A DNA stretch of 64,000 nt from an uncultured Streptococcus sp. (GTDB taxonomy: Bacteria > Bacillota > Bacilli > Lactobacillales > Streptococcaceae), in contig NZ_CABFMF010000011.1 of NCBI RefSeq assembly GCF_901875575.1, positions 372,001 to 436,000 on the forward strand, in the 5' to 3' direction. The notes beneath the pieces are model-generated. The model was not told the origin of the DNA. It saw only the letters and a program-made list of their open reading frames with translations, and made no database searches. Shown here one piece after another: positions 16,916 to 27,660 of the stretch (position 1 is its first letter; each line of letters begins with the position of its first letter). Position numbers and translations under genes: made by a program.

Positions 16916-18226
16916 ATGGCCCTACCAACTATTGCCATTGTAGGACGTCCCAATGTTGGGAAATCAACCCTATTTAATCGGATCGCTGGTGAGCGAATCT
17001 CCATTGTAGAAGATGTCGAAGGAGTGACACGTGACCGTATCTATGCAACGGGTGAGTGGCTCAATCGTTCCTTTAGCATGATTGATACAGGAGGAATCGA
17101 TGATGTCGATGCTCCTTTCATGGAACAAATCAAGCACCAGGCAGAAATTGCCATGGAAGAAGCCGATGTTATCGTCTTTGTCGTGTCTGGTAAGGAAGGA
17201 ATTACCGATGCAGACGAATACGTAGCCCGTAAGCTTTATAAAACCAACAAACCAGTTATCCTCGCGGTTAATAAGGTGGACAACCCTGAAATGCGAAATG
17301 ATATCTATGATTTCTATGCCCTCGGTTTGGGTGAACCCTTGCCTATCTCATCTGTTCATGGTATCGGTACAGGGGATGTGCTAGACGCCATCGTAGAAAA
17401 TCTTCCAAATGAATATGAGGAAGAAAACCCAGATGTCATTAAGTTTAGCTTGATTGGTCGTCCTAACGTTGGAAAATCAAGCTTGATTAATGCTATCTTG
17501 GGAGAAGACCGTGTTATTGCCAGTCCTGTTGCTGGAACAACGCGTGACGCTATTGATACCCACTTTACCGATGCAGATGGTCAAGAGTTTACCATGATTG
17601 ATACGGCTGGTATGCGTAAGTCTGGTAAGGTTTATGAAAACACTGAGAAATACTCTGTTATGCGTGCCATGCGTGCTATTGACCGTTCAGATGTGGTCTT
17701 GATGGTCATCAATGCGGAAGAGGGTATTCGTGAATACGATAAGCGTATCGCAGGATTTGCCCATGAAGCTGGTAAAGGGATGATTATCGTGGTCAACAAG
17801 TGGGATACGCTTGAAAAAGACAACCACACTATGAAAAACTGGGAAGAAGATATCCGTGAGCAGTTCCAATACTTGCCTTACGCACCGATTATCTTTGTAT
17901 CCGCTTTGACCAAGCAACGTCTCCACAAACTTCCTGAGATGATCAAGCAAATCAGCGAAAGTCAAAACACACGTATTCCATCAGCTGTCTTGAACGATGT
18001 CATCATGGATGCCATTGCCATCAACCCAACACCAACAGACAAAGGGAAACGCCTCAAGATTTTCTATGCGACCCAAGTGGCAACCAAACCACCAACCTTT
18101 GTTATCTTTGTCAACGAAGAAGAACTCATGCACTTTTCTTACCTGCGTTTCTTGGAAAATCAAATCCGCAAGGCCTTTGTCTTTGAAGGAACACCGATTC
18201 ACCTGATCGCAAGAAAACGCAAATAA
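16916..18226 (+). CDS. der: Ribosome-associated GTPase Der (EngA)
   Basis: 436 residues. Two tandem G domains: GRPNVGKST (about 8-16) and GRPNVGKSS (about 182-190), each with DTAG/DTGG and NKxD motifs, then a C-terminal KH-like domain. Needed for 50S subunit assembly. Start preceded by AGAAAGTGAGAAATT; terminator follows. Confidence 0.97.
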   Translation: MALPTIAIVGRPNVGKSTLFNRIAGERISIVEDVEGVTRDRIYATGEWLNRSFSMIDTGGIDDVDAPFMEQIKHQAEIAMEEADVIVFVVSGKEGITDADEYVARKLYKTNKPVILAVNKVDNPEMRNDIYDFYALGLGEPLPISSVHGIGTGDVLDAIVENLPNEYEEENPDVIKFSLIGRPNVGKSSLINAILGEDRVIASPVAGTTRDAIDTHFTDADGQEFTMIDTAGMRKSGKVYENTEKYSVMRAMRAIDRSDVVLMVINAEEGIREYDKRIAGFAHEAGKGMIIVVNKWDTLEKDNHTMKNWEEDIREQFQYLPYAPIIFVSALTKQRLHKLPEMIKQISESQNTRIPSAVLNDVIMDAIAINPTPTDKGKRLKIFYATQVATKPPTFVIFVNEEELMHFSYLRFLENQIRKAFVFEGTPIHLIARKRK

Positions 18227-18234
18227 AAAAGTAG

Positions 18235-18263
18235 AATCTGGAATGACATTTCCAGATTTTTTT
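18235..18263 (+). terminator. Terminator of der
   Basis: AATCTGGAA/TTTCCAGATT hairpin with T run. Confidence 0.88.
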
Positions 18264-18307
18264 GATAGAATGAAAGTGAAGAAAACGCTATCAAAGAAGG
18301 GGTGTTG

Positions 18308-18646
18308 ATGATGGAACATTTGTTTAAATTCTTGCTCATATTCCCCTGTATTTACTTTTTCAGCTGGATTGACAAGGATAATAGAGATAATAAAATTTTC
18401 CCATTTTTTTACTATTTTTACTGGATTTACATCACCCTCTATGCTCTTTTTAGCCTTGCTTGGACAGTTTTTTCAGTCCTGTTTTTCAATATTCTATTGA
18501 GAAATGTGGCAGACATCAAGTCTTGGGGCATTTGGTTATTATTACTACTTATCGCTTTTGCCAGTGATTGGTTAACCTATATCTTTTTCAAAAAAATGCT
18601 TAGACTAAGAAAGGAGTTAGGGAAGTCTAAAGCGGGGAGACATTGA
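18308..18646 (+). CDS. Hypothetical membrane protein (three to four TM)
   Basis: 112 residues, aromatic-rich hydrophobic protein with segments at about 5-20, 33-62 and 74-96, and a basic C-terminus (KKMLRLRKELGKSKAGRH). No recognised family. A GTG two codons earlier is in frame; the ATG at 18308 fits the AGAAGGGG site. Followed by another small membrane gene. Confidence 0.6.
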   Translation: MMEHLFKFLLIFPCIYFFSWIDKDNRDNKIFPFFYYFYWIYITLYALFSLAWTVFSVLFFNILLRNVADIKSWGIWLLLLLIAFASDWLTYIFFKKMLRLRKELGKSKAGRH

Positions 18647-18678
18647 TTTATATGGTTTTTGTTGATAGGAGGTAGCTT

Positions 18679-18966
18679 ATGGTACATCTAAAATCATTTA
18701 TTACACGCTATTCTAAGGTCTATATTGGTTTAGTCCTACTTATCTGGCTTGCTTTCTTCTTTCTTCCTTGGGGCAGTCCGATTCTGGGGGGAAAGATTGA
18801 CCTCTTCATCATACAGAAAGTCTTGCTAGTTTTTGGTATTCTGTCTATTTTGATGGCCTTGCTGTCCAAGAAAGTCAGTCTCTTTGTTTTTGGATTGATC
18901 TGCTGTTTTTCTCTTTGGATTAATCTATTTATCCTCTTTGCCATTTTACCCATTTTTGGTAATTAA
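18679..18966 (+). CDS. Hypothetical membrane protein (three TM)
   Basis: 95 residues; hydrophobic segments at about 14-31, 42-60 and 63-92. Strong ribosome site GATAGGAGGTAGCTT. No recognised family. Likely co-transcribed with the preceding small membrane gene and ended by a clear terminator. Confidence 0.6.
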   Translation: MVHLKSFITRYSKVYIGLVLLIWLAFFFLPWGSPILGGKIDLFIIQKVLLVFGILSILMALLSKKVSLFVFGLICCFSLWINLFILFAILPIFGN

Positions 18967-18982
18967 ATTTTCATAAAATAGA

Positions 18983-19014
18983 GAGAGGTTAGCTTGAAAA
19001 CTAGCCTCTTTTTC
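18983..19014 (+). terminator. Terminator before secA
   Basis: GAGGTTAG/CTAGCCTC stem, 8-base loop, TTTTT. Confidence 0.85.
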
Positions 19015-19111
19015 CTTTTCAAAATAGGGATTCTTCCTTGAAAATAATCAGTAATTGTGCTAAAATTAAAAGAACATTCTAAAATATTCGGAATTTAAAG
19101 TAAGGAAAAAC

Positions 19112-21625
19112 ATGGCTAATATTTTAAAAACAATTATCGAAAATGATAAAGGAGAACTCCGTCGTCTGGAAAAGATGGCTAACAAGGTTTTCAAATACGA
19201 AGACCAGATGGCTGCTTTGACAGATGACCAACTAAAAGCAAAAACAGTTGAATTTAAAGAACGTTATCAAAATGGAGAATCACTAGATTCATTGCTTTAT
19301 GAAGCATTTGCGGTTGTCCGTGAAGGTGCCAAACGTGTCCTAGGACTCTTCCCTTATAAGGTACAGGTTATGGGAGGAATCGTTCTTCACCATGGTGACG
19401 TGCCAGAGATGCGTACAGGGGAAGGGAAAACCTTGACTGCGACCATGCCAGTATACCTCAATGCCCTTTCAGGTAAAGGGGTTCACGTAGTTACGGTCAA
19501 TGAATACCTGTCAGAACGTGATGCGACTGAAATGGGTGAGTTGTACTCATGGCTTGGTTTGTCAGTGGGAATTAACTTGGCTGCCAAGTCTCCAATGGAG
19601 AAAAAAGAAGCCTATGAGTGTGATATTACCTACTCAACCAACTCAGAAATCGGATTTGACTACCTTCGTGACAACATGGTCGTTCGTGCTGAAAACATGG
19701 TACAACGTCCGCTTAACTATGCCTTGGTCGATGAGGTTGACTCTATCTTGATTGATGAGGCTCGTACACCTTTGATTGTATCAGGCGCTAATGCAGTTGA
19801 AACAAGTCAGCTCTACCACATGGCAGACCACTATGTAAAATCTTTGGACAAAGACGACTATATCATCGATGTGCAGTCTAAGACTATTGGTTTGTCTGAT
19901 TCAGGGATTGACAAGGCTGAAAGTTACTTCAAACTTGAAAATCTTTATGATATCGAAAATGTGGCTCTTACTCACTTTATCGATAACGCTCTTCGTGCCA
20001 ACTACATCATGCTTCTCGATATTGACTATGTGGTGAGCGAAGAACAGGAAATTTTGATCGTCGACCAATTTACAGGTCGTACTATGGAAGGACGTCGTTA
20101 TTCTGATGGATTGCACCAAGCTATTGAAGCTAAAGAGGGTGTACCAATTCAGGATGAAACTAAGACATCTGCCTCTATTACTTACCAAAACCTTTTCCGT
20201 ATGTATAAGAAATTGTCGGGGATGACGGGTACTGGTAAGACTGAGGAAGAAGAATTCCGTGAAATTTACAATATTCGTGTCATTCCAATTCCAACCAACC
20301 GTCCAGTTCAACGTATTGACCACTCAGACCTTCTATATGCAAGCATTGAAGCTAAGTTTAAAGCAGTTGTCGAAGACGTTAAGGCTCGTTACCAAAAAGG
20401 TCAGCCTGTCTTGGTTGGTACAGTTGCGGTTGAAACAAGTGACTATATTTCTAAGAAATTGGTCGCAGCTGGTGTTCCTCACGAAGTATTGAATGCTAAA
20501 AACCACTATAGAGAAGCTCAAATTATCATGAACGCAGGTCAACGTGGTGCAGTTACCATTGCGACCAACATGGCTGGTCGTGGTACCGACATCAAGCTTG
20601 GTGAAGGAGTTCGTGAACTTGGAGGTCTTTGCGTTATCGGTACGGAACGCCATGAAAGCCGTCGTATTGATAATCAGTTACGTGGTCGTTCAGGTCGTCA
20701 AGGAGACCCAGGTGAGTCCCAATTTTACCTATCTCTTGAAGATGACTTGATGAAACGTTTTGGTTCTGAACGCTTGAAGGGAATCTTTGAACGCTTGAAC
20801 ATGTCTGAAGAGGCGATTGAGTCTCGTATGTTGACACGTCAAGTTGAAGCGGCTCAAAAACGTGTTGAAGGTAATAACTACGATACCCGTAAACAAGTCC
20901 TTCAATACGATGATGTCATGCGTGAACAACGTGAAATCATCTATGCTCAACGTTACGATGTCATTACTGCTGATCGTGACTTGGCTCCAGAAATCCATGC
21001 TATGATTAAACGCACTATTGAGCGTGTTGTGGATGGTCATGTGCGTGCCAAGCAAGATGAAAAACTTGAGGCTGTTTTAAACTTTGCCAAATACAACTTG
21101 CTTCCTGAAGATTCAATTTCTTCTGAAGATTTGTCAGACTTGTCTGATAAAGAAATCAAGGATGAACTCTTCCAACGTGCTTTGAAAGTTTACGATAGTC
21201 AGGTTTCAAAACTGCGCGATGAAGAAGCGGTGAAGGAATTCCAAAAAGTCTTGATTCTACGTGTTGTTGATAACAAGTGGACAGACCATATTGATGCCCT
21301 TGATCAACTGCGTAATGCAGTTGGACTCCGTGGTTATGCTCAAAATAACCCAGTTGTTGAGTATCAAGCAGAAGGTTTCCGCATGTTTAATGATATGATT
21401 GGTTCCATTGAGTTTGATGTGACTCGTTTGATGATGAAAGCACAAATTCATGAGCAAGAAAGACCACAAGCTGAACACCATATCAGTACAACAGCTACTC
21501 GTAATATTGCTGCTCAACAAGCAAACATGCCAGAAAATCTTGATTTGAGTCAAATCAAACGTAATGAACTTTGTCCATGTAGTTCTGGTAAGAAGTTTAA
21601 AAACTGTCACGGAAAAAGACAATAA
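19112..21625 (+). CDS. secA: Protein translocase ATPase SecA
   Basis: 837 residues. Motor of Sec secretion. Walker [11 protein letters not shown] near 100, [16 protein letters not shown] near 208, preprotein cross-linking domain, helicase motif [12 protein letters not shown] and [11 protein letters not shown], and the zinc-binding C-terminus [17 protein letters not shown]. This is the housekeeping SecA, not the accessory SecA2. Followed by a hairpin and the DAHP synthase pair. Confidence 0.98.
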   Translation: MANILKTIIENDKGELRRLEKMANKVFKYEDQMAALTDDQLKAKTVEFKERYQNGESLDSLLYEAFAVVREGAKRVLGLFPYKVQVMGGIVLHHGDVPEMRTGEGKTLTATMPVYLNALSGKGVHVVTVNEYLSERDATEMGELYSWLGLSVGINLAAKSPMEKKEAYECDITYSTNSEIGFDYLRDNMVVRAENMVQRPLNYALVDEVDSILIDEARTPLIVSGANAVETSQLYHMADHYVKSLDKDDYIIDVQSKTIGLSDSGIDKAESYFKLENLYDIENVALTHFIDNALRANYIMLLDIDYVVSEEQEILIVDQFTGRTMEGRRYSDGLHQAIEAKEGVPIQDETKTSASITYQNLFRMYKKLSGMTGTGKTEEEEFREIYNIRVIPIPTNRPVQRIDHSDLLYASIEAKFKAVVEDVKARYQKGQPVLVGTVAVETSDYISKKLVAAGVPHEVLNAKNHYREAQIIMNAGQRGAVTIATNMAGRGTDIKLGEGVRELGGLCVIGTERHESRRIDNQLRGRSGRQGDPGESQFYLSLEDDLMKRFGSERLKGIFERLNMSEEAIESRMLTRQVEAAQKRVEGNNYDTRKQVLQYDDVMREQREIIYAQRYDVITADRDLAPEIHAMIKRTIERVVDGHVRAKQDEKLEAVLNFAKYNLLPEDSISSEDLSDLSDKEIKDELFQRALKVYDSQVSKLRDEEAVKEFQKVLILRVVDNKWTDHIDALDQLRNAVGLRGYAQNNPVVEYQAEGFRMFNDMIGSIEFDVTRLMMKAQIHEQERPQAEHHISTTATRNIAAQQANMPENLDLSQIKRNELCPCSSGKKFKNCHGKRQ

Positions 21626-21642
21626 AATGAGATAGTTTAAAG

Positions 21643-21690
21643 GCGGATACCTTGTGAAAAGTAAATTTTTACTTGGTGTCCGTTTACTTT
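21643..21690 (+). terminator. Two-part hairpin between secA and the DAHP synthase genes
   Basis: Outer stem CGGATACC/GGTGTCCG (one G-T pair) encloses inner stem AAGTAAA/TTTACTT. It has only a weak T run (GTTTACTTT). May terminate secA transcripts or act as a leader structure. Confidence 0.5.
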
Positions 21691-21705
21691 ATAAGGAGAT
21701 GAGTT

Positions 21706-22737
21706 ATGGTATTTAGAGCGAAAAGTCCTAAAATTAATATTGAAGAAGTTCGTTCCATATCTAAGTTAGAAGGACTGGCTTTGGAGAGAAAATCTCAACG
21801 AGATCAAGAGTTGGAAACTATTATTCGTGGGGAAGATCAACGTATTCTTTTGGTAATTGGCCCGTGCTCATCTGACAATGAAGAGGCTGTTCTTGAGTAT
21901 GCCAAACGTCTCGCAATTTTACAAGAAGAAGTAGCAGACCGTATCTTCATGGTGATGCGAGTTTATACTGCTAAACCTCGTACCAACGGAGATGGCTATA
22001 AGGGTTTGATTCACCAGCCAAATGCGACAGAAGCACCTAGCTTAATTAATGGCATTAAGGCCGTGCGCCATCTTCACTATCGTGTCATTACGGAAACAGG
22101 TATGACGACAGCTGACGAAATGCTTTATCCTGAAAATCTTCCGCTAGTGGATGATTTGATTTCTTACATGGCGGTAGGGGCTCGTTCGGTAGAAGATCAA
22201 CAGCATCGTTTTGTGGCAAGTGGGGCAGATTTCGCTACTGGTTTTAAAAATCCTACATCTGGTAATCTCAATGTTATGTTTAATGGGATTTATGCAGCGC
22301 AAAACAAGCAAAGTTTCCTATTTCATGGGAAAGAGGTAGAGACAACTGGAAATCCCCTGTCTCATGCTATTCTTCGTGGAGCAACCGATGATTATGGGAA
22401 AAACATTCCTAATTATTACTATGATAATTTGTTAGATACCATTGCCCATTATGAGAAAATGGGCTTGGAAAATCCATTTATTATTGTGGATACCAATCAT
22501 GACAATTCTGGTAAGCAATATATGGACCAGATTCGGATTGTTCGTCAGACCTTAATCAATCGTGACTGGAATCAAAAAATCAAGCAGTACGTTCGAGGTT
22601 TTATGATTGAGTCTTATCTAGAAGACGGCCGTCAAAACGAACCAGAGGTTTTTGGTAAGTCCATTACAGACCCTTGTCTAGGTTGGGAAAATACGGAAGC
22701 CCTCGTTCGAGAAATATACCAAACGCTAGGAGAATAA
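21706..22737 (+). CDS. 3-deoxy-7-phosphoheptulonate synthase (AroG type), copy 1
   Basis: 343 residues, type I DAHP synthase. Joins PEP and erythrose-4-phosphate, first step of the shikimate pathway. Motifs: VIGPCSSDN near 47, VYTAKPRTNGDGYKGL near 86, GARSVEDQQHR near 159, IVDTNHDNSGKQ near 261. Ribosome site ATAAGGAGATGAGTT. Followed one base later by a close paralog. Duplicate copies usually differ in feedback inhibition by Phe or Tyr; which is which cannot be told here. Confidence 0.95.
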   Translation: MVFRAKSPKINIEEVRSISKLEGLALERKSQRDQELETIIRGEDQRILLVIGPCSSDNEEAVLEYAKRLAILQEEVADRIFMVMRVYTAKPRTNGDGYKGLIHQPNATEAPSLINGIKAVRHLHYRVITETGMTTADEMLYPENLPLVDDLISYMAVGARSVEDQQHRFVASGADFATGFKNPTSGNLNVMFNGIYAAQNKQSFLFHGKEVETTGNPLSHAILRGATDDYGKNIPNYYYDNLLDTIAHYEKMGLENPFIIVDTNHDNSGKQYMDQIRIVRQTLINRDWNQKIKQYVRGFMIESYLEDGRQNEPEVFGKSITDPCLGWENTEALVREIYQTLGE

Positions 22738-22738
22738 G

Positions 22739-23770
22739 ATGGCATTTATTGAAAAAGGTCAAGAAATCGATATTGAAGCAATCAAGGCAGAAACCCAATT
22801 GTCTGCGGAAGCCTTGTGTCTAAAGGAGCGTCGTGATAGAGAATTGGCAGACATTATTTCAGGAGAAGATGACCGTATCCTTTTGGTGATTGGTCCTTGC
22901 TCTTCTGATAACGAAGAGGCTGTCTTGGAATATGCACGCCGTTTATCTGCCTTGCAGAAGAAGGTGGCGGACAAGATTTTCATGGTTATGCGTGTTTATA
23001 CTGCTAAACCTCGCACCAATGGAGATGGTTATAAGGGTTTGGTTCACCAGCCTGATACGTCAAAGGCGCCTAGTTTGATTAATGGTTTACAGGCTGTGCG
23101 CCAGTTGCACTACCGCGTGATTACAGAGACTGGTTTGACGACGGCAGATGAGATGCTTTATCCATCAAACTTGGTTTTGGTAGATGATTTGGTCAGCTAC
23201 CATGCCGTTGGTGCCCGTTCTGTAGAGGATCAAGAACATCGCTTTGTGGCCTCAGGGATTGATGCGCCAGTAGGAATGAAAAATCCTACCTCTGGAAATT
23301 TGGGTGTTATGTTTAACGGAATATACGCTGCTCAGAACAAACAGACCTTCCTCTTTCATGGACAAGAAGTAGAAACTTCAGGAAATCCTTTGGCTCACGT
23401 TATCCTTCGTGGGGCGGTTAATGAATATGGGGAAAATGAACCTAACTTCTATTATGAAACCTTATTACATGCCATTGAGCGCTATGAAGTTATGGGCCTT
23501 GAGAATCCTTTTATCCTCATTGATACCAACCATGATAACTCAGGTAAGCAATATATGGAGCAAATTCGGATTGTTCGCCAGACCTTACAAAATCGTGATT
23601 GGAATGAGAAAATTAAGAAGACAGTTCGTGGGTTTATGATTGAATCCTATTTAGCAGATGGTCGTCAGAATCAACCAGAGGTTTTTGGTTGCTCAATTAC
23701 GGATCCTTGCTTGGGTTGGGAAAATACAGAAGCTTTGGTAGAAGAAATCTATGAGAGCTTAACAAAATAA
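22739..23770 (+). CDS. 3-deoxy-7-phosphoheptulonate synthase (AroG type), copy 2
   Basis: 343 residues, same motifs as copy 1 (VIGPCSSDN, PRTNGDGYKG, GARSVEDQEHR, LIDTNHDNSGKQ). The two are the same length and align end to end without gaps by eye; differences concentrate in the first 45 residues, the region that often holds feedback sites. Gene starts one base after copy 1, so both are made from one mRNA. Confidence 0.95.
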   Translation: MAFIEKGQEIDIEAIKAETQLSAEALCLKERRDRELADIISGEDDRILLVIGPCSSDNEEAVLEYARRLSALQKKVADKIFMVMRVYTAKPRTNGDGYKGLVHQPDTSKAPSLINGLQAVRQLHYRVITETGLTTADEMLYPSNLVLVDDLVSYHAVGARSVEDQEHRFVASGIDAPVGMKNPTSGNLGVMFNGIYAAQNKQTFLFHGQEVETSGNPLAHVILRGAVNEYGENEPNFYYETLLHAIERYEVMGLENPFILIDTNHDNSGKQYMEQIRIVRQTLQNRDWNEKIKKTVRGFMIESYLADGRQNQPEVFGCSITDPCLGWENTEALVEEIYESLTK

Positions 23771-23780
23771 GTGAGAAGGA

Positions 23781-23808
23781 TGGAGTTGGGGGATTCTCAA
23801 CTCCTTTT
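23781..23808 (+). terminator. Hairpin between DAHP synthase and acpS
   Basis: GGAGTTG/TCAACTCC with loop GGGGATTC, then TTTT. It could be a partial terminator just before the acpS start. Confidence 0.5.
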
Positions 23809-23815
23809 GATGAGT

Positions 23816-24178
23816 ATGATAGTTGGACATGGAATTGATATCGAAGAGTTGGCTTCGATAGAAAGAGCAGTTGCACGGCATGCAGATTTTGCCAAGCGAG
23901 TCTTAACTGCAAAGGAAATGGAACGGTTTAACAGTCTTAAAGAGCGCAGACAAATAGAATATTTGGCTGGTCGCTGGTCGGCTAAGGAGGCCTTTTCCAA
24001 GGCTATGGGAACTGGTATTGGAAAACTAGGTTTTCAGGATTTGGAAGTATTGAACAATGAACGCGGGGCGCCTTATTTTAGTCAGTCACCATTTTCAGGA
24101 AAAATTTGGCTGTCTATCAGCCATACAGATCAGTTTGTGACAGCCAGTGTCATCTTGGAGGAAAATCATGAAAGCTAG
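23816..24178 (+). CDS. acpS: Holo-[acyl-carrier-protein] synthase AcpS
   Basis: 120 residues. Transfers 4'-phosphopantetheine from CoA to acyl carrier protein. Conserved GIDIEEL (Asp at 8), [14 protein letters not shown] near 28, and [17 protein letters not shown] near 56 with the catalytic Glu. An in-frame extension upstream runs through a hairpin, so the ATG at 23816 is chosen. Overlaps alr by 11 bases. Confidence 0.95.
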   Translation: MIVGHGIDIEELASIERAVARHADFAKRVLTAKEMERFNSLKERRQIEYLAGRWSAKEAFSKAMGTGIGKLGFQDLEVLNNERGAPYFSQSPFSGKIWLSISHTDQFVTASVILEENHES

Positions 24179-25271
24179 TCCACATAGACCAACCAAGGCT
24201 TTGATCAATCTTGGAGTTATTCGACAAAATATTGAGCAGATAGGACATCATATCCCTGAAGGCACGCTAAAATGGGCAGTGGTCAAGGCCAATGCCTATG
24301 GTCATGGAGCAGTCGCTGTTGCCAAGGCGATCCAAGAAGATGTAGACGGTTTTTGCGTTTCGAATATTGATGAAGCCATTGAACTTCGTCAGGCTGGAAT
24401 TGACAAGAAAATACTTATTTTAGGAGTGACGGAGATTGAATCCGTTAAACTAGCTCGAGAATTTAAGATCACCTTGACAGTAGCAGGATTGGAGTGGGTT
24501 CAATCACTTATAGCTAAGGAATCAGATTTAGCTGGCTTGACGGTCCACTTCAAGATTGATTCTGGAATGGGTCGGATTGGATTTAGAGAAGCAAGTCAGG
24601 CTGATCAGGCTCAAGATATACTTAAGCAAGAGGGGGTTCGTGTTGAAGGGATTTTTACCCATTTTGCTACGGCTGATGAGGAATCAGATGCCTACTTTAA
24701 TGAGCAGTTGGAACGGTTTAAAACCATTCTGTCAAGTATGAAAGGTCTTCCAGACTTGATTCATGCCAGTAATTCGGCAACGACTCTTTGGCATGCAGAG
24801 ACTATTTTCAATGCGGTTCGTATGGGAGATGCTATGTATGGTCTCAATCCAAGCGGAGAGGTTTTGGACTTGCCTTATGACTTGACTCCAGCCTTGACCT
24901 TGGAATCTGCCTTGGTTCACGTCAAGACAGTTCCAGCTGGAGCTTGTATGGGCTACGGAGCTACCTATCAGGCGGATAGCGAGCAAGTCATCGCGACTGT
25001 GCCAATCGGCTATGCGGATGGATGGACACGAGACATGCAGAATTTTTCTGTCTTGGTAGATGGCCAAGCTTGCCCAATCGTCGGCAGGGTTTCTATGGAC
25101 CAAATCACCATTCGTCTGCCTAAGCCTTACCCACTGGGAACCAAGGTAACTTTGATTGGTTCTAACGGGGGCAAGGAAATCACAGCTACTCAGGTAGCAG
25201 CCTATCGCGGGACTATTAACTATGAGGTGGTTTGTCTTCTCAGCGACCGCATTCCGAGAGAATATGATTAG
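24168..25271 (+). CDS. alr: Alanine racemase
   Basis: 367 residues. PLP enzyme making D-alanine for peptidoglycan. PLP lysine in [11 protein letters not shown] (Lys near 40); [13 protein letters not shown] loop seen as [11 protein letters not shown] near 132; Tyr base region [10 protein letters not shown] near 262; IGYADGWTR near 282. The start at 24168 follows TTGGAGGAAAATC inside acpS. Operon acpS-alr-recG. Confidence 0.96.
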   Translation: MKASPHRPTKALINLGVIRQNIEQIGHHIPEGTLKWAVVKANAYGHGAVAVAKAIQEDVDGFCVSNIDEAIELRQAGIDKKILILGVTEIESVKLAREFKITLTVAGLEWVQSLIAKESDLAGLTVHFKIDSGMGRIGFREASQADQAQDILKQEGVRVEGIFTHFATADEESDAYFNEQLERFKTILSSMKGLPDLIHASNSATTLWHAETIFNAVRMGDAMYGLNPSGEVLDLPYDLTPALTLESALVHVKTVPAGACMGYGATYQADSEQVIATVPIGYADGWTRDMQNFSVLVDGQACPIVGRVSMDQITIRLPKPYPLGTKVTLIGSNGGKEITATQVAAYRGTINYEVVCLLSDRIPREYD

Positions 25272-25289
25272 AAAAGAAAGGAGTGGAGC

Positions 25290-27305
25290 ATGAATCTACA
25301 TCAACCCTTGCATGTCTTACCTGGTGTGGGACCAAAATCAGTAGAAAAATACGCTAAACTAGGAATTGAAAACTTGCAAGAACTCTTGCTCTACTTTCCT
25401 TTCCGTTATGAAGACTTCAAAACCAAGCAAGTGCTGGAACTGGAAGACGGGGAGAAGGCAGTCCTATCTGGTCAAGTCGTGACTCCTGCTAGTGTCCAGT
25501 ACTATGGTTTCAAGCGTAATCGCCTACGCTTTAGCCTCAAGCAGGGAGAAGTCGTTTTTGCGGTGAATTTCTTTAACCAGCCCTATCTAGCAGATAAGAT
25601 AGAGTTGGGAGCAACTCTTGCCGTCTTTGGAAAATGGGACCGTGCCAAGGCTAGTTTGACTGGGATGAAGGTTCTGGCTCAGGTGGAAGATGACCTCCAA
25701 CCTGTTTATCGCTTGGCTCAGGGAATCAGTCAGGTCAGTTTGGTTAAGGTCATCAAAACGGCCTTTGATCAGGGACTGGACCTCTTGATAGAGGAAAATC
25801 TTCCCCAGTCTTTGCTGGACAAATACAAACTCCTGTCCCGTTGTCAGGCTGTTCGTGCCATGCATTTTCCTAAGGATTTGGCAGAATACAAGCAGGCCCT
25901 TCGCCGTATCAAATTTGAGGAACTCTTTTATTTCCAAATGCAATTGCAGACGCTCAAGTCTGAAAATAGAGTTCATGGAAGCGGTTTGGTTCTGAACTGG
26001 TCTCAGGAAAAAGTGACAGCTGTCAAAGAAAATCTTCCTTTTTCTCTGACTCAAGCTCAGGAAAAGAGTTTGCAGGAAATTTTGACAGACATGAAGTCGG
26101 ACCACCACATGAATCGTCTCCTACAAGGAGATGTTGGGAGCGGAAAAACGGTAGTCGCTGGCTTGGCCATGTTTGCGGCAGTGACAGCTGGCTACCAAGC
26201 AGCCCTCATGGTACCGACAGAAATCCTTGCAGAGCAACATTTTGAGAGTTTACAGAACCTTTTTCCAGACTTGAAACTCGCTCTCTTGACAGGATCCTTG
26301 AAAGCTGCAGAAAAGAGGGAAGTTTTGGAGACCATTGCCAAGGGTGAGGCTGATTTGATTATCGGAACTCATGCTCTGATTCAGGATGGGGTGGATTATG
26401 CTCGCCTGGGTTTGATTATCATCGATGAGCAGCACCGTTTTGGTGTGGGGCAAAGGCGTATTTTACGGGAAAAAGGCGACAATCCAGATGTACTCATGAT
26501 GACGGCGACTCCCATTCCACGGACGCTAGCCATCACAGCCTTTGGAGATATGGATGTTTCGATGATTGACCAGTTGCCGGCGGGTCGGAAACCCATTGTG
26601 ACACGCTGGATCAAGCATGAGCAACTACCTCAGGTCTTGACTTGGTTAGAGGGGGAAATTCAAAAAGGTTCCCAAGCCTATGTCATTTCTCCCTTGATTG
26701 AAGAATCTGAAGCTCTGGATTTGAAAAATGCCATTGCTTTATCAGAGGAGCTGACAGCTCATTTTGCAGGTAAGGCAGAGGTGGCTCTTCTACATGGTAA
26801 GATGAAGAGTGATGAAAAAGACCAGATTATGCAGGATTTTAAAGAGAGAAAAACGGATATTCTGGTTTCGACGACGGTTATCGAGGTCGGGGTCAATGTT
26901 CCCAATGCGACCGTCATGATCATCATGGATGCCGATCGCTTCGGTCTCAGCCAGCTTCACCAGCTCAGAGGTCGTGTCGGTCGGGGGGACAAGCAGTCCT
27001 ATGCTGTTCTCGTTGCCAATCCCAAGACGGATTCTGGGAAAGACCGCATGCGAATCATGACAGAAACAACTAATGGTTTTGTTCTTGCTGAGGAGGACCT
27101 GAAAATGAGAGGTTCTGGAGAAATTTTCGGAACCAGACAGTCTGGACTTCCTGAGTTTCAAGTAGCTGATATTATCGAAGATTTTCCGATTTTAGAAGAA
27201 GCTAGAAAGGTGGCTAGCTATATCAGTTCTATTGATGGATGGCAAGAGGATCCTGAATGGCGTATGATTGCCCTTCATTTAGAAAAGAAAGAACATTTAG
27301 ATTAA
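25290..27305 (+). CDS. recG: ATP-dependent DNA helicase RecG
   Basis: 671 residues. Branch-migrating helicase for fork reversal and Holliday junctions. N-terminal wedge/OB domain, Walker A LLQGDVGSGKTVVAGLAM near 277, DEQHRFG (DExH) near 380, TATPIPRTLA near 410, and helicase motif QLRGRVGRGDKQSY near 560. The stop codon abuts the following BOX element. Confidence 0.97.
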   Translation: MNLHQPLHVLPGVGPKSVEKYAKLGIENLQELLLYFPFRYEDFKTKQVLELEDGEKAVLSGQVVTPASVQYYGFKRNRLRFSLKQGEVVFAVNFFNQPYLADKIELGATLAVFGKWDRAKASLTGMKVLAQVEDDLQPVYRLAQGISQVSLVKVIKTAFDQGLDLLIEENLPQSLLDKYKLLSRCQAVRAMHFPKDLAEYKQALRRIKFEELFYFQMQLQTLKSENRVHGSGLVLNWSQEKVTAVKENLPFSLTQAQEKSLQEILTDMKSDHHMNRLLQGDVGSGKTVVAGLAMFAAVTAGYQAALMVPTEILAEQHFESLQNLFPDLKLALLTGSLKAAEKREVLETIAKGEADLIIGTHALIQDGVDYARLGLIIIDEQHRFGVGQRRILREKGDNPDVLMMTATPIPRTLAITAFGDMDVSMIDQLPAGRKPIVTRWIKHEQLPQVLTWLEGEIQKGSQAYVISPLIEESEALDLKNAIALSEELTAHFAGKAEVALLHGKMKSDEKDQIMQDFKERKTDILVSTTVIEVGVNVPNATVMIIMDADRFGLSQLHQLRGRVGRGDKQSYAVLVANPKTDSGKDRMRIMTETTNGFVLAEEDLKMRGSGEIFGTRQSGLPEFQVADIIEDFPILEEARKVASYISSIDGWQEDPEWRMIALHLEKKEHLD

Positions 27306-27501
27306 TACTCTTCGAAAATCTCTTCAAATCACGTCAACGTCGCCTTGCCGTAGGTATGGTTACTGACTTCGTCAGTTCTATCCACAACCTCAAAACAGTG
27401 TTTTGAGTTGACTTCGTCAGTCTTATCTACAACCTCAAAGCAGTGCTTTGAGCAACCTACGGCTAGTTTCCTAGTTTGCTCTTTGATTTTCATTGAGTAT
27501 A
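27305..27501. repeat. BOX element (boxA, two boxB units, boxC)
   Basis: Same organisation as 4789-5029 but with two boxB units. boxA begins ATACTCTTCGAAAATC at the recG stop codon; boxC ends CTTTGATTTTCATTGAGTAT. The boxB units end CAACCTCAAAACAGTGTTTTGAG and the near-identical version with GCAGTGCTTTGAG. Confidence 0.93.
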
Positions 27502-27519
27502 AGCTTTCTCTAAGGAAAT

Positions 27520-27552
27520 CTTAAGCTAGCTTTCAGGTTTGGCCCTTATACT
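27520..27552 (+). promoter_or_regulatory. Promoter with CiaR-like direct repeat
   Basis: CTTAAG-N5-TTTCAG (27520-27536), ten bases, then -10 TATACT (27547-27552). The CiaR response regulator of this group recognises TTTAAG-N5-TTTAAG just upstream of -10 boxes; two positions differ here. It would drive the short ORF at 27584 or a small RNA. Confidence 0.4.
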
Positions 27553-27583
27553 AGAGTCATCAAAAAGAAATGAGGACTCTCAC

Positions 27584-27646
27584 ATGACAGTAACGATTAA
27601 AGTACATTATCAAAGTACATTCCAAAAGAAAGAAGACAAAAACTAA
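27584..27646 (+). CDS. Possible 20-residue peptide
   Basis: ATG preceded by GAGGACTCTCAC; reads MTVTIKVHYQSTFQKKEDKN then TAA. Downstream of a promoter-like sequence and next to the inverted-repeat element. Could be a genuine small gene, the 5' end of a lost gene, or chance. Confidence 0.3.
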   Translation: MTVTIKVHYQSTFQKKEDKN

Positions 27647-27660
27647 ATTGTGAATAGATT

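Noticed and set aside
19901..21622. Several long minus-strand reading frames within secA
   Set aside because: They are antisense shadows of a strongly conserved gene, with no ribosome sites or recognisable motifs.
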